Assembly (NCBI GenBank): GCA_021229015.1 | Contig: CM037778.1 | Span: 16,127,214-16,191,213, forward strand | Direction: 5' to 3' | Source: Solen grandis | Lineage: Eukaryota; Mollusca; Bivalvia; Adapedonta; Solenidae | DNA: 64,000 nt | Part shown: in pieces, positions 1 through 11,390 of the stretch | Layout: each line of letters opens with the position of its first letter | Position numbering within the stretch: position 1 is the stretch's first letter | Made by a program: the position numbers and the translations under genes | Notes under the pieces: generated by a model | Told to the model about the DNA's origin: nothing | Seen by the model: only the letters and a program-made list of their open reading frames with translations | The model's database searches: none

Positions 1-236
1 CAGAGATTTTCGACGTAGAGTTTACACAGACATTCAGAGCAGAGATGTTCGACGCAGAGTTTACACAGACATTCAGAGCAGAGATGTTCGACGCAGAGTT
101 TACACAGACATTTAGGGCAGAGATATTCGGCGCAAGGTTTACACAGACATTTAGAGCAGAGATGTTCGGCGCAGAGTTTTCACAGACATTCAGATCAGAG
201 ATGTTCGACGCAGAGTTTACACAGACATTTAGGGCA
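1..236. repeat. 39-bp tandem repeat array
   Basis: About six copies of a 39-bp unit containing 'gttcgacgcagagtttacac', truncated by the window start. Because 39 is a multiple of three, the + strand stays open for 83 codons and reads as a 13-residue repeat (MFDAEFTQTFRAE-like). There is no support for translation: no splice sites or flanking coding sequence are seen, and the frame runs on only briefly into unique DNA. Best read as a minisatellite. Confidence 0.9.
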
Positions 237-1090
237 GTGTTTTATAAAGACTTTGAAGGCAGAAGTATACTCAGATTAAAGTTAAGTAGAAATTAAGAGT
301 CTGATATACCTTACAGACAGTCAGAGCAAAGAAAACATAAGCATTCAGAGTTGTTGCATTCCTATCAGAGGTTACAGAATGGAAATTGTTTAATTAACAA
401 TACATAATCATGATTATCTCTATACTACTATTAACTTATGACACGATTACCGATATATTCCACAGCATTCGCCTTTAAGCCTCTTACAATAGCATTAGCC
501 TTTCCCGAAATGTTGTTTATATCAACATATCAATTAGTATACTCAGCTAATACTCGTGCCGTCTCTATTCAGTTAATTAATTTACTGACATGTAATGATA
601 GATAATGGTACTTACTCTCGTTAAATGTAGGTCTTTGTGTTAAAATGATAATGAATTCTATATAATATTTAAAGAAAATATTATAAATGAACACTAGTGT
701 TTCATTTATGAAAGAAAACACTTAGATCGAATTTATCTTATACTTTCTCTTATTTTCTCTTATTTTTTATTTAATAAACTATGACATATTTCTTTATACA
801 TGTATATCATTCGCAATATAACATACCAAGAAACCAAACTTTTTTTCTGCCATTCATACTTACTTTGAACGTGTATTTAAAACAAAATTATTTACAATGA
901 TAACGCATTTTTGATAATTTAAGCAGAAAAAATAGTGTTTTTTTTTTTTTATTATTTTACATTTCGGAGATTTAACATAAAATGTCATTTGATATTGGTA
1001 GAAAAGATTATATTTCGTTGTTTTTTTTGTCAAGAGTTTAAACGAATATTGTGTTATCAAATCATAAACAAATAAGTTAATATAGTTTAA
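237..1090. other. AT-rich intergenic DNA, no feature seen
   Basis: Low-complexity AT-rich sequence between two tandem arrays, with short T runs near 939-950 and 1020-1028. No coding exon, element end or RNA gene is recognisable. Confidence 0.6.
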
Positions 1091-1282
1091 CCTGTACTAA
1101 GTAGCCACCTGTACAAAGAAGGCACCTGTACTAAGTAGTCACCTGAACAAAGTAGGCACCTGTACAAAGTAGGCACCTGTACTAAGTAGTCACCTGAACA
1201 AAGTAGGCACCTGTACTAAGTAGTCACCTGAACAAAGAAGGCACCTGTACTAAGTAGCCACTTGTAAAAAGAAGCCCAAAAA
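1091..1282. repeat. 17-bp satellite, monomeric section
   Basis: About eleven copies of a 17-bp monomer close to 'cacctgtactaagtagc', with variants such as 'cacctgaacaaagtagg'. This is the simple edge of the larger array that follows. A degenerate junction lies at about 1265-1310, after which the period doubles. Confidence 0.9.
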
Positions 1283-1299
1283 AGTAGCCACTGTCTAAT

Positions 1300-2517
1300 A
1301 ACCCTATATTGAATAGCCCCATGTACTAAGTAGCCATCTGTACTGAATAGCCCCGTGTACTAAGTAACCACCTGTATTGAATAGCCCCATGTACTAAACA
1401 ACCATCTGTATTGAATAGCCCCATGTACTAAGTAGCCATCTGTATTGAATTGCCCCGTGTACTAAGTAGCCACCTGTATTGAATAGCCCCATGTACTAAG
1501 TAGCCATCTGTACATAATAGCCCCGTATACTAAGTAACCACCTGTATTGAATAGCCCATGTACTAAACAACCATCTGTATTGAATAGCCCCGTGTACTAA
1601 GTAGCCACCTGTATTGAATAGCCCCCGTATACTAAGTAACCACCTGTATTGAATAGCCCCATGTACTAAACAACCATCTGTATTGAATAGCCCCATGTAC
1701 TAAACAACCACCTGTATTGAATAGCCCCATGTACTAAACAACCACCTGTATTGAATAGCCCCATGTACTAAATAGCCATCTGTACTGAATAGCCCCGTAT
1801 ACTAAGTAACCACCTGTATTGAATAGCCCCATGTACTAAGTATCCATCTGTACTTAATAGCTCCGTGTACTAAGTAACCGCCTGTATTGAATAGCCCCAT
1901 GTACTAAGTAGCCATCTGTACTTAATAGCCCCATGTACTAAGTAACCACCTGTATTGAATAGCCCCATGTACTAAGTAGCCATCTGTACTTAATAGCTCC
2001 GTGTACTAAGTAACCACCTGTATTGAATAGCCCCATGTACTAAGTAGCCATCTGTATTGAATAGCCCCGTGTACTAAGTAACCACCTGTATTGAATAGCC
2101 CCGTGTATTAAGTAACCACCTGTATTGAATAGCTCCGTGTACTAAGTAGCCATCTGTATTGAATAGCCCCGTGTACTAAGTAACCACCTGTATTGAATAG
2201 CTCCATGTACTAAGTAACCACCTGTATTGAATAGCTCCGTGTACTAAGTAGCCACCTGTATTGAATAGCCCCGTGTACTAAGTAGCCATCTGTATTGAAT
2301 AGCCCCGTGTACTAAGTAACCACCTGTATTGAATAGCCCCATGTACTAAGTACCACCTGTATTGAATAGCCCGTGTACTAAGTAGCCATCTGTATTGAAT
2401 AGCCCCGTGTACTAAGTAGCCATCTGTATTGAATAGCCCCGTGTACTAAGTAACCACCTGTACTGAACAGCCCCGTATATTAAGATGCCACCTGTACTAA
2501 GTAGCCACTTGTATTTG
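1300..2517. repeat. 34-bp higher-order satellite array (2 x 17 bp)
   Basis: About 35 copies of a 34-bp unit made of two related 17-mers, 'ccacctgtattgaatag' and 'ccccatgtactaagtaa', which match at 11 of 17 positions. Copies differ mainly by c/t changes and occasional 1-2 bp losses. The array ends near 2517 with a few monomer-like units ('ctgtactaagtagccac'). The unit is not a multiple of three, and short ORFs across it are chance readings. Confidence 0.92.
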
Positions 2518-3009
2518 ACAGTAAACCTGTACTTTTTATTTAAATCGGCAAGATGTCCATTTGATAACCTTTTTTCTTTCATATCTTGAGTAAGCATATG
2601 TGACGACGAAGTCCAATATCAGCGAACGTGACTGTGCATCTGAAACTCAAGGCCCTAACCCCTGCCGTGCCAATCGCGAAGGACTTGTCAAAATCTTGAT
2701 AATTTGTATTTAATTTTTCCTATCTTCTTTTCAAATACAAAAAAATCAAATAAACGCAACGTTACAACCCATTATTTTGCGTAATATGTACGATGAAACT
2801 GCGGTGATCATATTTTGATACATTCATATAATTTGAATGGATGTAAATTAGAAGCATCTATTTCACGTGAGACCCAAACAACTGCTTTTTATAACACTAT
2901 GCTGTAAAAGCGAAGAAGATACCCGAACAGTGAACACATGTATTCATATGCAAGCGACAAGTTTATTGCAAGGATAAAATTTTATTGCCATCTGTTTATC
3001 GCATGTCAT
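2518..3009. other. Unique non-coding DNA right of the satellite
   Basis: Moderately AT-rich sequence with no recognised gene or repeat. A slightly GC-richer patch lies at about 2605-2690. Confidence 0.5.
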
Positions 3010-3152
3010 GCTGACGTCTGATTTTAAAACCGGAAGTTGACAACTATTCCGCGCATGCGCACACTGTGTAGAAATGAAATACCATATTTTCATAATCTCG
3101 AGTGTCTCATGCAACCATGCGATGTAAATAAACGTTTCCGTCTGATGACGTG
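3010..3152. promoter_or_regulatory. Candidate orphan promoter with ETS, NRF-1 and CRE motifs
   Basis: A cluster of motifs known from TATA-less animal promoters: TGACGTC (3012-3018), ACCGGAAGT, an ETS-type site (3029-3037), CGCGCATGCGCA, a full NRF-1 palindrome (3050-3061), and TGACGTGT (3145-3152). The co-occurrence of ETS, NRF-1 and CRE-like sites within 140 bp stands out in AT-rich surroundings. No coding exon is visible on either side, so the transcript could be non-coding, could have a first exon only, or the promoter could be dead. Direction is unknown. Confidence 0.4.
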
Positions 3153-3532
3153 TAAACTATGTTTTTTTCTCAATAAGTTCAAAACTTATGTACACTGAGT
3201 ACAGTTATTTACCCAGAGTTTCGTATAAACTGTGATTTGTAAACATCCCGGGTCGACATCAAACAAATAAAACTGATGTAGTTAATGACTACAATGAAAA
3301 CTATTTTGGAACAATAAGATCTCTACATAGTTTTATCATTTTTCACTATCACCAAACAATCTTTATCATCATCCGCGGCTTTCAATAGCGATAGAGAACG
3401 ATGGTTGTATATTGTATTACTGCGTCGTATGATAAAAAGCTATTAGAGTGGTGATAGATAAGTATTTATCATTCACTGTCCAGAGTCGTCATTGTGGTAT
3501 TGCGTCATTATTTGGCTGACCAGAGGACATAA
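3153..3532. other. AT-rich non-coding DNA
   Basis: No ORF, splice-flanked exon or repeat end is recognisable. It could contain a 5' UTR if the preceding motif cluster is a rightward promoter, but nothing shows this directly. Confidence 0.4.
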
Positions 3533-3752
3533 TCAAGGAGGAGAGGAAGAAAAAGAAAAAGAAGAAGGAGTTTGATGAAGGATAAAGGAGAAGAATAAGG
3601 AGGGGAAAATGATGGAAGATATATACAAAAAGGGAGGATAAATAAAAAGGGGGGATTGAAAGAGGAAGTGGGAGAATAAAAAAGAAGTCTGCGTAGGAAG
3701 GTGTAGAGGAAGAGAGAAGTCTGCGTAGGATGGTGTAGAGAAAGGGAGAGTT
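3533..3752. repeat. Long polypurine tract
   Basis: About 220 bp in which the + strand is nearly all A and G (aggagg, gaagaa and similar), interrupted by few pyrimidines. Its right part holds an internal duplication of about 32 bp around 'agaagtctgcgtagga' (from about 3684 and about 3716). The long pyrimidine-side ORFs on the minus strand are composition artefacts. The tract could form triplex DNA. Confidence 0.8.
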
Positions 3753-3819
3753 TTTTTTTTTAATAAACATGATAAACAGGTAGAACAAAACCTTAGCATA
3801 TACGAGTATATGAGAGTAA

Positions 3820-3979
3820 TTCCAGGACTGGTTGGCCCGGTGTCAGGATAATGTAACTGAGTGTGATCTACGGCGTGATACTGCAGTGTGGCAGCACTAT
3901 ATTTGTCTCAAGTAGACTTAGTCACCAAATGACTAAGATACAGTCGACGGGACGTTAAACCCAATAAACAAACAAATAA
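3820..3979 (+). mobile_element. Bivalve SINE body copy
   Basis: Starts near 'ggactggttggcccggtgtc', continues through 'ctacggcgtgatactgcagt' and ends with 'gacgggacgttaaaccc' and an 'aataaacaaacaaat' tail. I recognise this as a family common in bivalve DNA. A diverged copy with the same start and end motifs lies near 35510-35660. No clear tRNA head is present, so the copy looks 5'-truncated. Confidence 0.65.
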
Positions 3980-5450
3980 AAGCAAAATTTAAGAAGATAT
4001 CAGTCATATAAGTAATGCAACCACTGATCGAAGTTATGTCCAAACTATAAACTACCTGTATAAATAAGCATATATTACCTCTTCTCTTCCCTTTTATATT
4101 CGTATTGATACATTTTATACCTTTATTTATCTATATAAACGTGTGAATATAATAATGATAAAAAATAAATGTATGTAAAATACACTATCGCATGCTGTGA
4201 TAAACGAATACCATCAAGTGCACTACTGTCATGTTGTATAAACTTTCTCTTAAATCGGCATTATCCATCTACGTTTTTCGGGCTGTCTTAAAACATCAAA
4301 TGTCTTACCTGATTTATTAGAGTTTTGGTAATCTAGAATCCTGCTACCCATTGCTGTTCCTTTCCTTCACTCCGAAATTTATATGAGACTTTTATTTTCT
4401 CTCGTCTGCAGTAAGCGATCTTATATTATCAGGTGCTTGAATTCAAATACGATCAACTTGGCCTATTGCAGTTCGACACAATAAACATCGACAGTCAAGT
4501 GTCGAGATATATTCTGGTGACGAGGGGCATAAACGTATAATTTGTCTTGCTTGATCACCAGTCAGGTGAAAAGCTTTCATTTCAAGAATTATGACTGATT
4601 AAAACAAAATATTGCCACGTCATCATGACTGCTTGTTTCTTTGATTTGGGTAAAGCTTGCAATGCATATGGGATAAATGGGGATTATAATGAGGGCTGTT
4701 TTTTATTATACGAACACAAATATATTTAAAGCAGCTAATGAGCTCCCCAACTCTCTCTCTCCCTCTCTGTGAGAGAACAACATAACTAAATAACAAATAA
4801 TGTTACGAATTAAAAGCCAGGACTACTGTCCAAAAATTAGAAAAAGGAAGTTGATATGAATACAAATTGAACGATAGAAAGGAAAGATAAATAGAAGCAG
4901 ATGAATGAAAATGTTGATTTTATTTTTCTTTTGACTTTATTAATAAATAAATAAAAAAAATCAATTATGTAAAAGTAAAGAAAACCATTCAGACCCTTTC
5001 AATCTCTGTCATAAATTTAAAACTTATAAGGCATAATCTTCAACATGCACTTGATCTGCACTTGATCTGGACTAAGGTGCGAATCTCACCAGCTTGAATC
5101 TCACGCTTTTTATCCTCGGCTCAGAGGGCATTGAGATGTACTTTGGCATTCTTTCTGACAGAAGTCAGTTTCTTTTGTGTTGGTCTAAAGCACTTAGATT
5201 ACAGCGCATTAAGGTTAATTGTGTTTTTGGCTGTTCATGGTTGTCACAGATTGTAATAAGAAGTAGATTATACACGCCTAAAATCAAAGGTTCTTTGCTG
5301 TAATACATTAAAATGAAAGAGGTGAAAAATGAACAGAAGAAATATAACCATGGACGGTGTTTTGATGGGTATTTTACATTACGGCGTCATCATAGACACT
5401 TTAAAATGCGATAATGTCCAAGATATTGGATTGGTCGCTAATTTAGTCGA
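3980..5450. other. AT-rich DNA without recognised genes
   Basis: No exon, RNA gene or complete element is seen. It includes a short CT-rich stretch (about 4750-4770). Two short + strand ORFs (5094-5303 and 5329 into the gap) lack recognisable domains. Confidence 0.5.
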
Positions 5451-5550
5451 NNNNNNNNNNNNNNNNNNNNNNNNNNNNNNNNNNNNNNNNNNNNNNNNNN
5501 NNNNNNNNNNNNNNNNNNNNNNNNNNNNNNNNNNNNNNNNNNNNNNNNNN
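5451..5550. other. Scaffold gap (100 N)
   Basis: Exactly 100 N, the usual placeholder for a gap of unknown length. The ORFs that run across it are meaningless. Confidence 0.99.
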
Positions 5551-6774
5551 ATTTTCAAACGATTAAAGATATTTGGCATATTTCAGCAATAGCTTGGTGC
5601 ATGTTATATATTTATAAGCACAAGACGAGTATAATTATATCATAGTGTTATATTATTATTATATCATATTATAATTATGTATATGAACGCGTGTATGTAA
5701 ACATTAAAACATGCAAATAAATACAATCCAGAAGTGTGATATATTGCAGTATTGAAGTATAAGGAAAATATCATAGTGTAAATATTTTCTCACTTTTTGT
5801 TGCTGATTTATCACGTATTCTGATAAAATAAATATGAATTCAAAGCTATGTAAAACTTTAATGTTGTAAATTATAAACTTCTACTTAACATCAAATTTTC
5901 GACCTGTGGCAATCCATCTTTCCCGGGGTGTGATAAAAACTAAAATAAAATAAGTAACTGTAGTATAACACATACGATATCTAGCTTAAGTATTACATAT
6001 ATATGATATACATGTAAAATTGTAATACAATATATTACACTAAATAAGAACGAAATTTAAAAAACAAACGTATATCAATCTTTAAAATATATATACTTTT
6101 CTCCGTTTCATTAAATGTATATCTATCTTAAAATATATCACTATTCTAAGCTTATCAATTGCATTTTAAATGTATTTTTTTTTTTTTCCGTTTCATCATT
6201 TTTACCCTCAATATATATACATTAGTATATATATATACACATATCCTCAAGTTATCAAATGTTTTTACCCAAAAATATGTGAAAAATTCTGTTTTCTCAA
6301 ATGTATTTTACCTTTAAAATATATTCACAATTCTTAAATTCATTAAATTACCTTAAACTATACACTATCTCAGTTACATAAAATGTAAAATTACTAGAAA
6401 AATACATATATTAACTTTCTGTATTATCAAATGTGTATTTACAAGAAAAACATACTATTCTTTGTTTTATCAGATGTATAAAGGTAAAAGACAGAATACT
6501 GAATAATTTGTAATCAATAATCCGGTACTAAAACGAGACTGTAACTTAATTTAACCACCTTCTTTAAATCCTGAATTTTTATTTTGGTGGTAAATTGAAA
6601 CACAAACTATTTTAAAACAAGTTTTATTTCTACCATTAACGGTACGTTTTATCTCATTAAGACTGCACTATTGGGAATAAAATAAATACGTAAACTGCAC
6701 ATTTGGCACAACTTGAAGGATTCTACGTGTCTGATTTACTATACCCCTGCTTCACAAAGGCTTTATTAGGACTC
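5551..6774. other. Very AT-rich DNA
   Basis: Dominated by short TA and poly-T stretches (for example 6176-6188 and 6212-6236). Nothing coding or element-like is supported. Confidence 0.6.
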
Positions 6775-6870
6775 CTCACGTCCAGTCCCAGCACTTGACG
6801 TCTAGTCCCAGCACGTGACGTCTAGTCCCAGCACTTGACGTCTAGTCCCAGCACGTGTCGTCCAGTCCTA
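6775..6870. repeat. 20-bp tandem repeat with E-box/CRE-like motifs
   Basis: About 4.5 copies of a 20-bp unit 'gacgtctagtcccagcacgt' with exact 20-bp spacing. Units alternate between CACGTG and CACTTG, each running into TGACGTC or TGTCGTC. A single further unit with the same continuation ('ctagtcctacactcacatt') occurs at 7226-7256. Overlapping E-box (CACGTG) and CRE half-site (TGACGT) motifs could bind bHLH or bZIP factors, but this is inference. Confidence 0.75.
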
Positions 6871-6959
6871 CACTCACATTACCAAACTCCACACAGTGAT
6901 CTCCCTTGTAAGCAAAAAAAAAAAAAAAAAAAATCAAAAAAAAAATCACTGCTGACACA

Positions 6960-7000
6960 AATGTCACGTGATGATGGTAAACTAACAAAATGGCGTCTCC
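6960..7000 (+). promoter_or_regulatory. Possible YY1/E-box promoter element
   Basis: Contains TCACGTGATG (6963-6972) followed by 'acaaaatggcgtct' near 6986. The latter resembles the AAAATGGCG YY1 site that sits at transcription or translation starts in animals. The ATG here opens a 25-codon frame (MASPSAVTTTK...). Together with the upstream 20-bp repeat this could be a promoter, but no downstream exon is recognisable. Confidence 0.25.
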
Positions 7001-7427
7001 GTCTGCTGTCACAACAACAAAAATATTTTTTAAAATTATTTATTTTTTACCACGAGGCGATTTTTGATGTTTATTAAAGAAAATATACTAGGGAAATGAC
7101 ACTCGCAGTAATTTTTTTTTTTTTTTTTTTGAAAAAAGAAAAAATAGCTAAATTCTGTTTTTTACTTGTGGTGGCAGTGGTTATCTACAGCTGTAAGGTG
7201 AGGTAACTACTGCGGCGGAGTTTGGCACGTGACGTCTAGTCCTACACTCACATTGCATGAAGATTAAATGGAATGCGAGGATATTAATCGCTTTTAGTGA
7301 TAAGTCTAGTTTTGAATTTGAAGTTCCTAGACGTACGAGCGTAACTGTTAAAAGGAAATATATGTAGTGTATAATAAAACAATTCGCCTAAATTGCGATA
7401 CCTAAACTGGATTAAATGACTTAAACA

Positions 7428-7811
7428 CGCCAGACTTCGCGAATGGTGTCAGACCGGCAGACATGTCTGACAGATTTCATCTCGGTCTGATAAAAAATGC
7501 TTTCTCCTCAGTCAAGATGACTGGCAGGTATTTTCAGCGAACTCAAGCTGTAAATAAAGTGGGAACAACTTTCCTTGCTATTCTTATTCTTTTATGAACT
7601 TATCTTGCTTGATTCTTGTAGATTAAATTTTTAATCGGCTAAATTATGTGTATATCAATTAAATATACCTGTCAAAAACTAGATATTTTGCATATTTTTT
7701 CATTTGTTTTTCGGTCTGACAGATTTTCTTTCGGTCGGATAAAATTTTCATACTTGTCAGGCCGAATGTCTGAAAGATATATTTGCCTTTCGCGAAGTCT
7801 GCAAGCTGGCC
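7428..7811. mobile_element. Possible non-autonomous element with inverted ends
   Basis: 'ccagacttcgcgaa' (about 7430) recurs inverted as 'ttcgcgaagtctg' (about 7790). Inside both ends are repeats of 'cggtctga' and 'gtctgacagatttt'. This looks like a MITE of about 380 bp with imperfect inverted termini. No target duplication was identified. Confidence 0.45.
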
Positions 7812-8416
7812 TTTTTTGGCGGCAGCTGTATGTTTAAAGGAATAATAAAATTATACATAAAAATAGACATATAGCGACCAACTGCTCTATCTCAATGGAA
7901 TTCAGTATCATTTTAGCAAAGTGTCTTCTCTTAAACTTTTTTTAATTTTGACTTTATTTGGCAAAAATGCTCACGTAATACCATCTGAACGCACTTGCTA
8001 AATTGAAACTGAATTCCATTGGGATAAAGTTGTTTGTCGGTTTTTAACTTTTCCCAGAAACATTAAAATTCCTTCCCTCAGAATCTTTTATAACATCTAA
8101 AGATAAGTTGTCAGAACAAATAGTGTTGCTTCAGAGTTTGCCTAACATATATAATCTTTATAGAAACCATTAAATTCCTTTAATAGCAGAAAATGATTTA
8201 CTTTTATTCCTGTTTTTATTATATTTGTTCACAATAAATATTTCCTTAAATAAATGTTTAATAACCCAAGCTGGAGATCAAACAGAATTCGTAAAGTAAA
8301 ACTGTCAAACTAATTCCTATGATCAAAACATGTGTAGTTGTTCATAAAACACGCGTTTAAATTTAGGTCATGGTGGGTTATTGTTGTCTCTGCGACAATA
8401 TTTCAGTATGTATAAT
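7812..8416. other. AT-rich non-coding DNA
   Basis: No recognisable gene or complete repeat. The words 'ctcaatggaattcagt' (about 7891) and 'aactgaattccattggg' (about 8007) are inverted with respect to each other, so a further degraded inverted-repeat element may be present. Confidence 0.4.
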
Positions 8417-8604
8417 CATCAATTTTCGCGGCGGACTAATTTTCGTCGATTTGGTGAATGGCATTATCCACGAATATTAATCCCCACTTAAACTGTTCAT
8501 TTTAGAAGACCGTATGTTTTCTAGAACATGTATATGTACCCACGAAATTGACGTGTTACGGATTCCACAAAATTTAAAGTCAACGAAATATAATGATATT
8601 ACAG
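8417..8604. mobile_element. TA-type MITE, copy 1
   Basis: Left end 'atcaattttcgcggcgga' and right end 'caacgaaatataatgatatt' followed by acagta are imperfect inverted repeats. Internal landmarks 'ccacgaatattaatcccca' and 'attccacaaaattt' are shared with the copy at 9069-9268. I recognise this MITE type as common in bivalves. Confidence 0.75.
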
Positions 8605-8835
8605 TAGTGACTACAGGCTGATTACTGGTGTAGAGACCCTGAGAGATCCCGAGTGCTTAGATAAATTTAGATAGAAACATCGACCTACCGCATGACAGAT
8701 GTCACTCGGGTAGAACCGCCGGCATATCGTGTACTGGTTGGAAACTCCCGAGTTAACACGCCGGGACTCGAACCTTTAGCGATGAGAGGCAAAGTAAAAT
8801 AATTCAGAGACTTTAACCACACAGTCAAGTAGTCT
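8605..8835 (-). mobile_element. tRNA-headed SINE, minus strand
   Basis: Read on the minus strand, the head (about 8835-8757) has an A-box-like 'tgtgtggttaaagtc' and a B box 'ggttcgagtccc', as in Ser/Leu-type tRNA-derived SINEs. The body continues through 'actcgggagtttccaacca' and 'ctacccgagtgacatc' to a tail related to the pieces at 10580-10690 and 51462-51595. It is the most complete of the three copies here. Confidence 0.65.
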
Positions 8836-9068
8836 CCTCTTCCATCATTCAGTCTAAATTTACATTTACACACATGTCTAACATTTACCTTTTAGGTACG
8901 CCATTTTACTCCACATTGACAATACATTTAAATTTATTTCTAAATTTACTTTTTTAAAAACAGGTTCTTTTTTCTTTTTTTTTTTACAGTTAATATTCTT
9001 CGATCTTGACATTATATATATGTATAGATTTCTATTCTAGTCAACCGATAACACTTAAAGTTCTGTAG

Positions 9069-9268
9069 AATCATTAATTTTCGTAGGGGACTAATTTCTG
9101 TGGATTTCGTGGAAATTTTACCCACGAATATAAATCCCCATGAAAACTTTATTCAACAGACCTTACGTTTATAGAACATGAATCCACGAATATATATATC
9201 GACGAAATTGACTTTATCTTAGATTCCACAAAATTTAATACCAACGAAAATAAATTATTTTACAGTAA
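9069..9268. mobile_element. TA-type MITE, copy 2
   Basis: Starts 'aatcattaattttcgtaggg' and ends 'ccaacgaaaataaattattt' plus tacagta, as inverted termini. It has the same internal landmarks and orientation as copy 1, 650 bp to the left. It shares end sequence with the 40902-41098 element, whose empty site is visible. Confidence 0.8.
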
Positions 9269-10575
9269 TGCTTATATACTCCCACTAGTGTCTCTTTAAT
9301 AAAATGCCAAATATTTCATTTATTAACAAATTGTATTGGTTATTAAAGTAATGATTAATGTCAACTTAATCGCGTTCTTGAATATTTTGTGATATTTAAG
9401 AATTTAAGTGTGACTGAGCTCTTTTTGGGGAAATGACATTCGACATTCTTTTGCCTTCTAAATATAGAGAATTCATAATCAGAAATATTCGGTCATTTTC
9501 GCTTATCTTCGACAAGCTTCGTGTTTTGATCATTTTTTGACCCCAACAAGATTATCCTTATGAATTAAAATCTAAGTTTAATGAGATTTCAGACATTAGA
9601 CTACTTTGAAAGTCATGATGCAGACCTAATGACTAATTATGCATGCATCGGATATCATTCAACAAAAGACTCCATTAGAGGAATGAAATCGCTTGTCTTG
9701 GACCCAGACTAACCAACTTCTGGAAACCAATGATTGGCGTCTTTGAACATCGAGTTTTATCGAACAATGTCACTTTTGATGTAAGTTGCGTAGACTACGA
9801 TATTGATTAGAGGCTCAGGCAAATAAAGAAATAGTCAAATCCATATTCATATATTAATGTGTCTGTTCATATTAGGCAAACAAATTGATATGTTTGTATA
9901 CAGTATATGGAGGTGTAATCTATGTCTGAAAATTTTGATCAGTCTGCTTCTATACGAGCTAGTTTAATACAACTTGATGTAAAATTTTGTTTTATCTCTT
10001 CAAAAAATGTTCTTTTTCCAAAAGTTTATTATTGCACATATGCAGCTACCGCTTCCGTTCGAAGTTTTTTTTTAACCCGGAGGTCTAGAAAAAAATCGGA
10101 ATTCATCCGACTCTCTTTATATCGTGCTCCGTATTCATATATCTACGCAGCAACAGAAGGGCACATGCCCCATGTTCCGGAAATACCCGAGGTACGATCT
10201 CATGCTCAAATATGAGTATTACTCAGATCCCTATGGAAACTTATGGGCATAGTTTGAGTCTAAGTGTGAAAATGATAGTCATACTGCAGAACAGAAACAG
10301 GGGTCAGGAGTTCAAGATAGATAACAAATTGTTATAGAAACGAAAATAACCGATAACACGTTTTTTTAATGCAAATCAAATTGAAATTCTGAAGATTTTT
10401 TTGAAAACATTTCGCCAATAAGAATTATTACTTGTCAATATAAATGCCGAAGGAAATACAATATCAAGTGATGCGGAGTCAATAAACAAGCCAATGAGGA
10501 TTTACTTATTCAAATCCTCATACAATGGTACACAAGCACTTAGTTAAAGCCCTGGAATTATTTCTTGGATTTTCA
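9269..10575. other. Non-coding DNA, no recognised feature
   Basis: An ORF of 97 codons (9922-10215) lacks any recognisable domain and has no splice context. The surroundings are AT-rich with mixed short repeats. Confidence 0.45.
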
Positions 10576-10579
10576 AAGA

Positions 10580-10690
10580 CTTGGACCTGGTCCACAGTAC
10601 GTCAGTGGTTCTACACGGGTGTCTATAGGCGCTCGGGGTCTCCCTGCACCAGTAATTAGCTGGACGTCACTATATCACCGAGATGGTTAA
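10580..10690 (+). mobile_element. SINE 3' body fragment
   Basis: 'cggggtctccctgcaccagt' followed by 'attagctggacgtcactata' is the plus-strand form of the sequence seen inverted at 51500-51560 and, more diverged, at 8605-8680. It is a headless fragment of the same SINE family. Confidence 0.6.
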
Positions 10691-11152
10691 CTCCTACAAT
10701 GAAATCAGAAACTATTTAACTGTAATAAGTCGAACATTCACCTTTTGTCTATAACCCTACTGTAAAAACATAGTTTGTTTTTCCTCTTTCGATTCATCAG
10801 TGCCACGATCTACTGCTACAGCCTGTCCTTAAATTAAATGGACAGCAATTTGTTACTTTAATGAAATAGATTGTTGTTTTATTCATTTGTCGTTAATGTC
10901 AGTTGATTTGTCAATGCATCATCTTAACACGCTAATACAACGTGACATTATGCCTAGCAGATAGATCAAAACTGTCTTGAAGATGTTGAATGCTTACTCA
11001 ATTTCAAATAACTTTTAATTCAATTTAATGATATTTAACTTTTTTCCCACTCATAAGCTTTTGCCTGTGCATTGAAGCTGTTAAGTTGGACTTTCTCTTA
11101 ATCAATAAGTTCAAATCAGTCTTACTTAAATCTTGTCGATATCCGTATAAAA
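10691..11152. other. Non-coding DNA, no recognised feature
   Basis: Unremarkable AT-rich sequence leading into a 43-bp tandem repeat. Confidence 0.4.
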
Positions 11153-11390
11153 TTCTAAATCACATTCAAATCTTATAGTTTGTATGTCATGTACCATTCA
11201 AATCACATTCAAATCTTATAGTTTGTATGTCGTGTACCATTCAAATCACATTCAAATCTTATAGTTTGTATGTCATGTACCATTCAAATCACATTCAAAT
11301 CTTATTTTTTAGTTGTATGTCATGTACTTTCAAATCACATTCAATCTTATAGTATGTATGTCATGTACCATTCAAAATACAATCTAATCT
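11153..11390. repeat. 43-bp tandem repeat
   Basis: About 5.5 copies of a 43-bp unit containing 'accattcaaatcacattcaa' and 'tagtttgtatgtcatgt'. The marker 'gtac' recurs at 11191, 11234, 11277, 11324 and 11365. The third interval is longer through a local T-rich insertion. Confidence 0.9.

Noticed and set aside
45..296. 83-codon ORF with a 13-residue repeat
   Set aside because: It follows from a 39-bp tandem repeat being divisible by three; there is no other coding evidence.
1496..2597. Minus-strand ORFs across the satellite
   Set aside because: They are products of the 34-bp repeat; the frame changes between units.
3489..3799. Ser/Phe/Pro-rich minus-strand ORFs
   Set aside because: Composition artefact of the polypurine tract; no domain.
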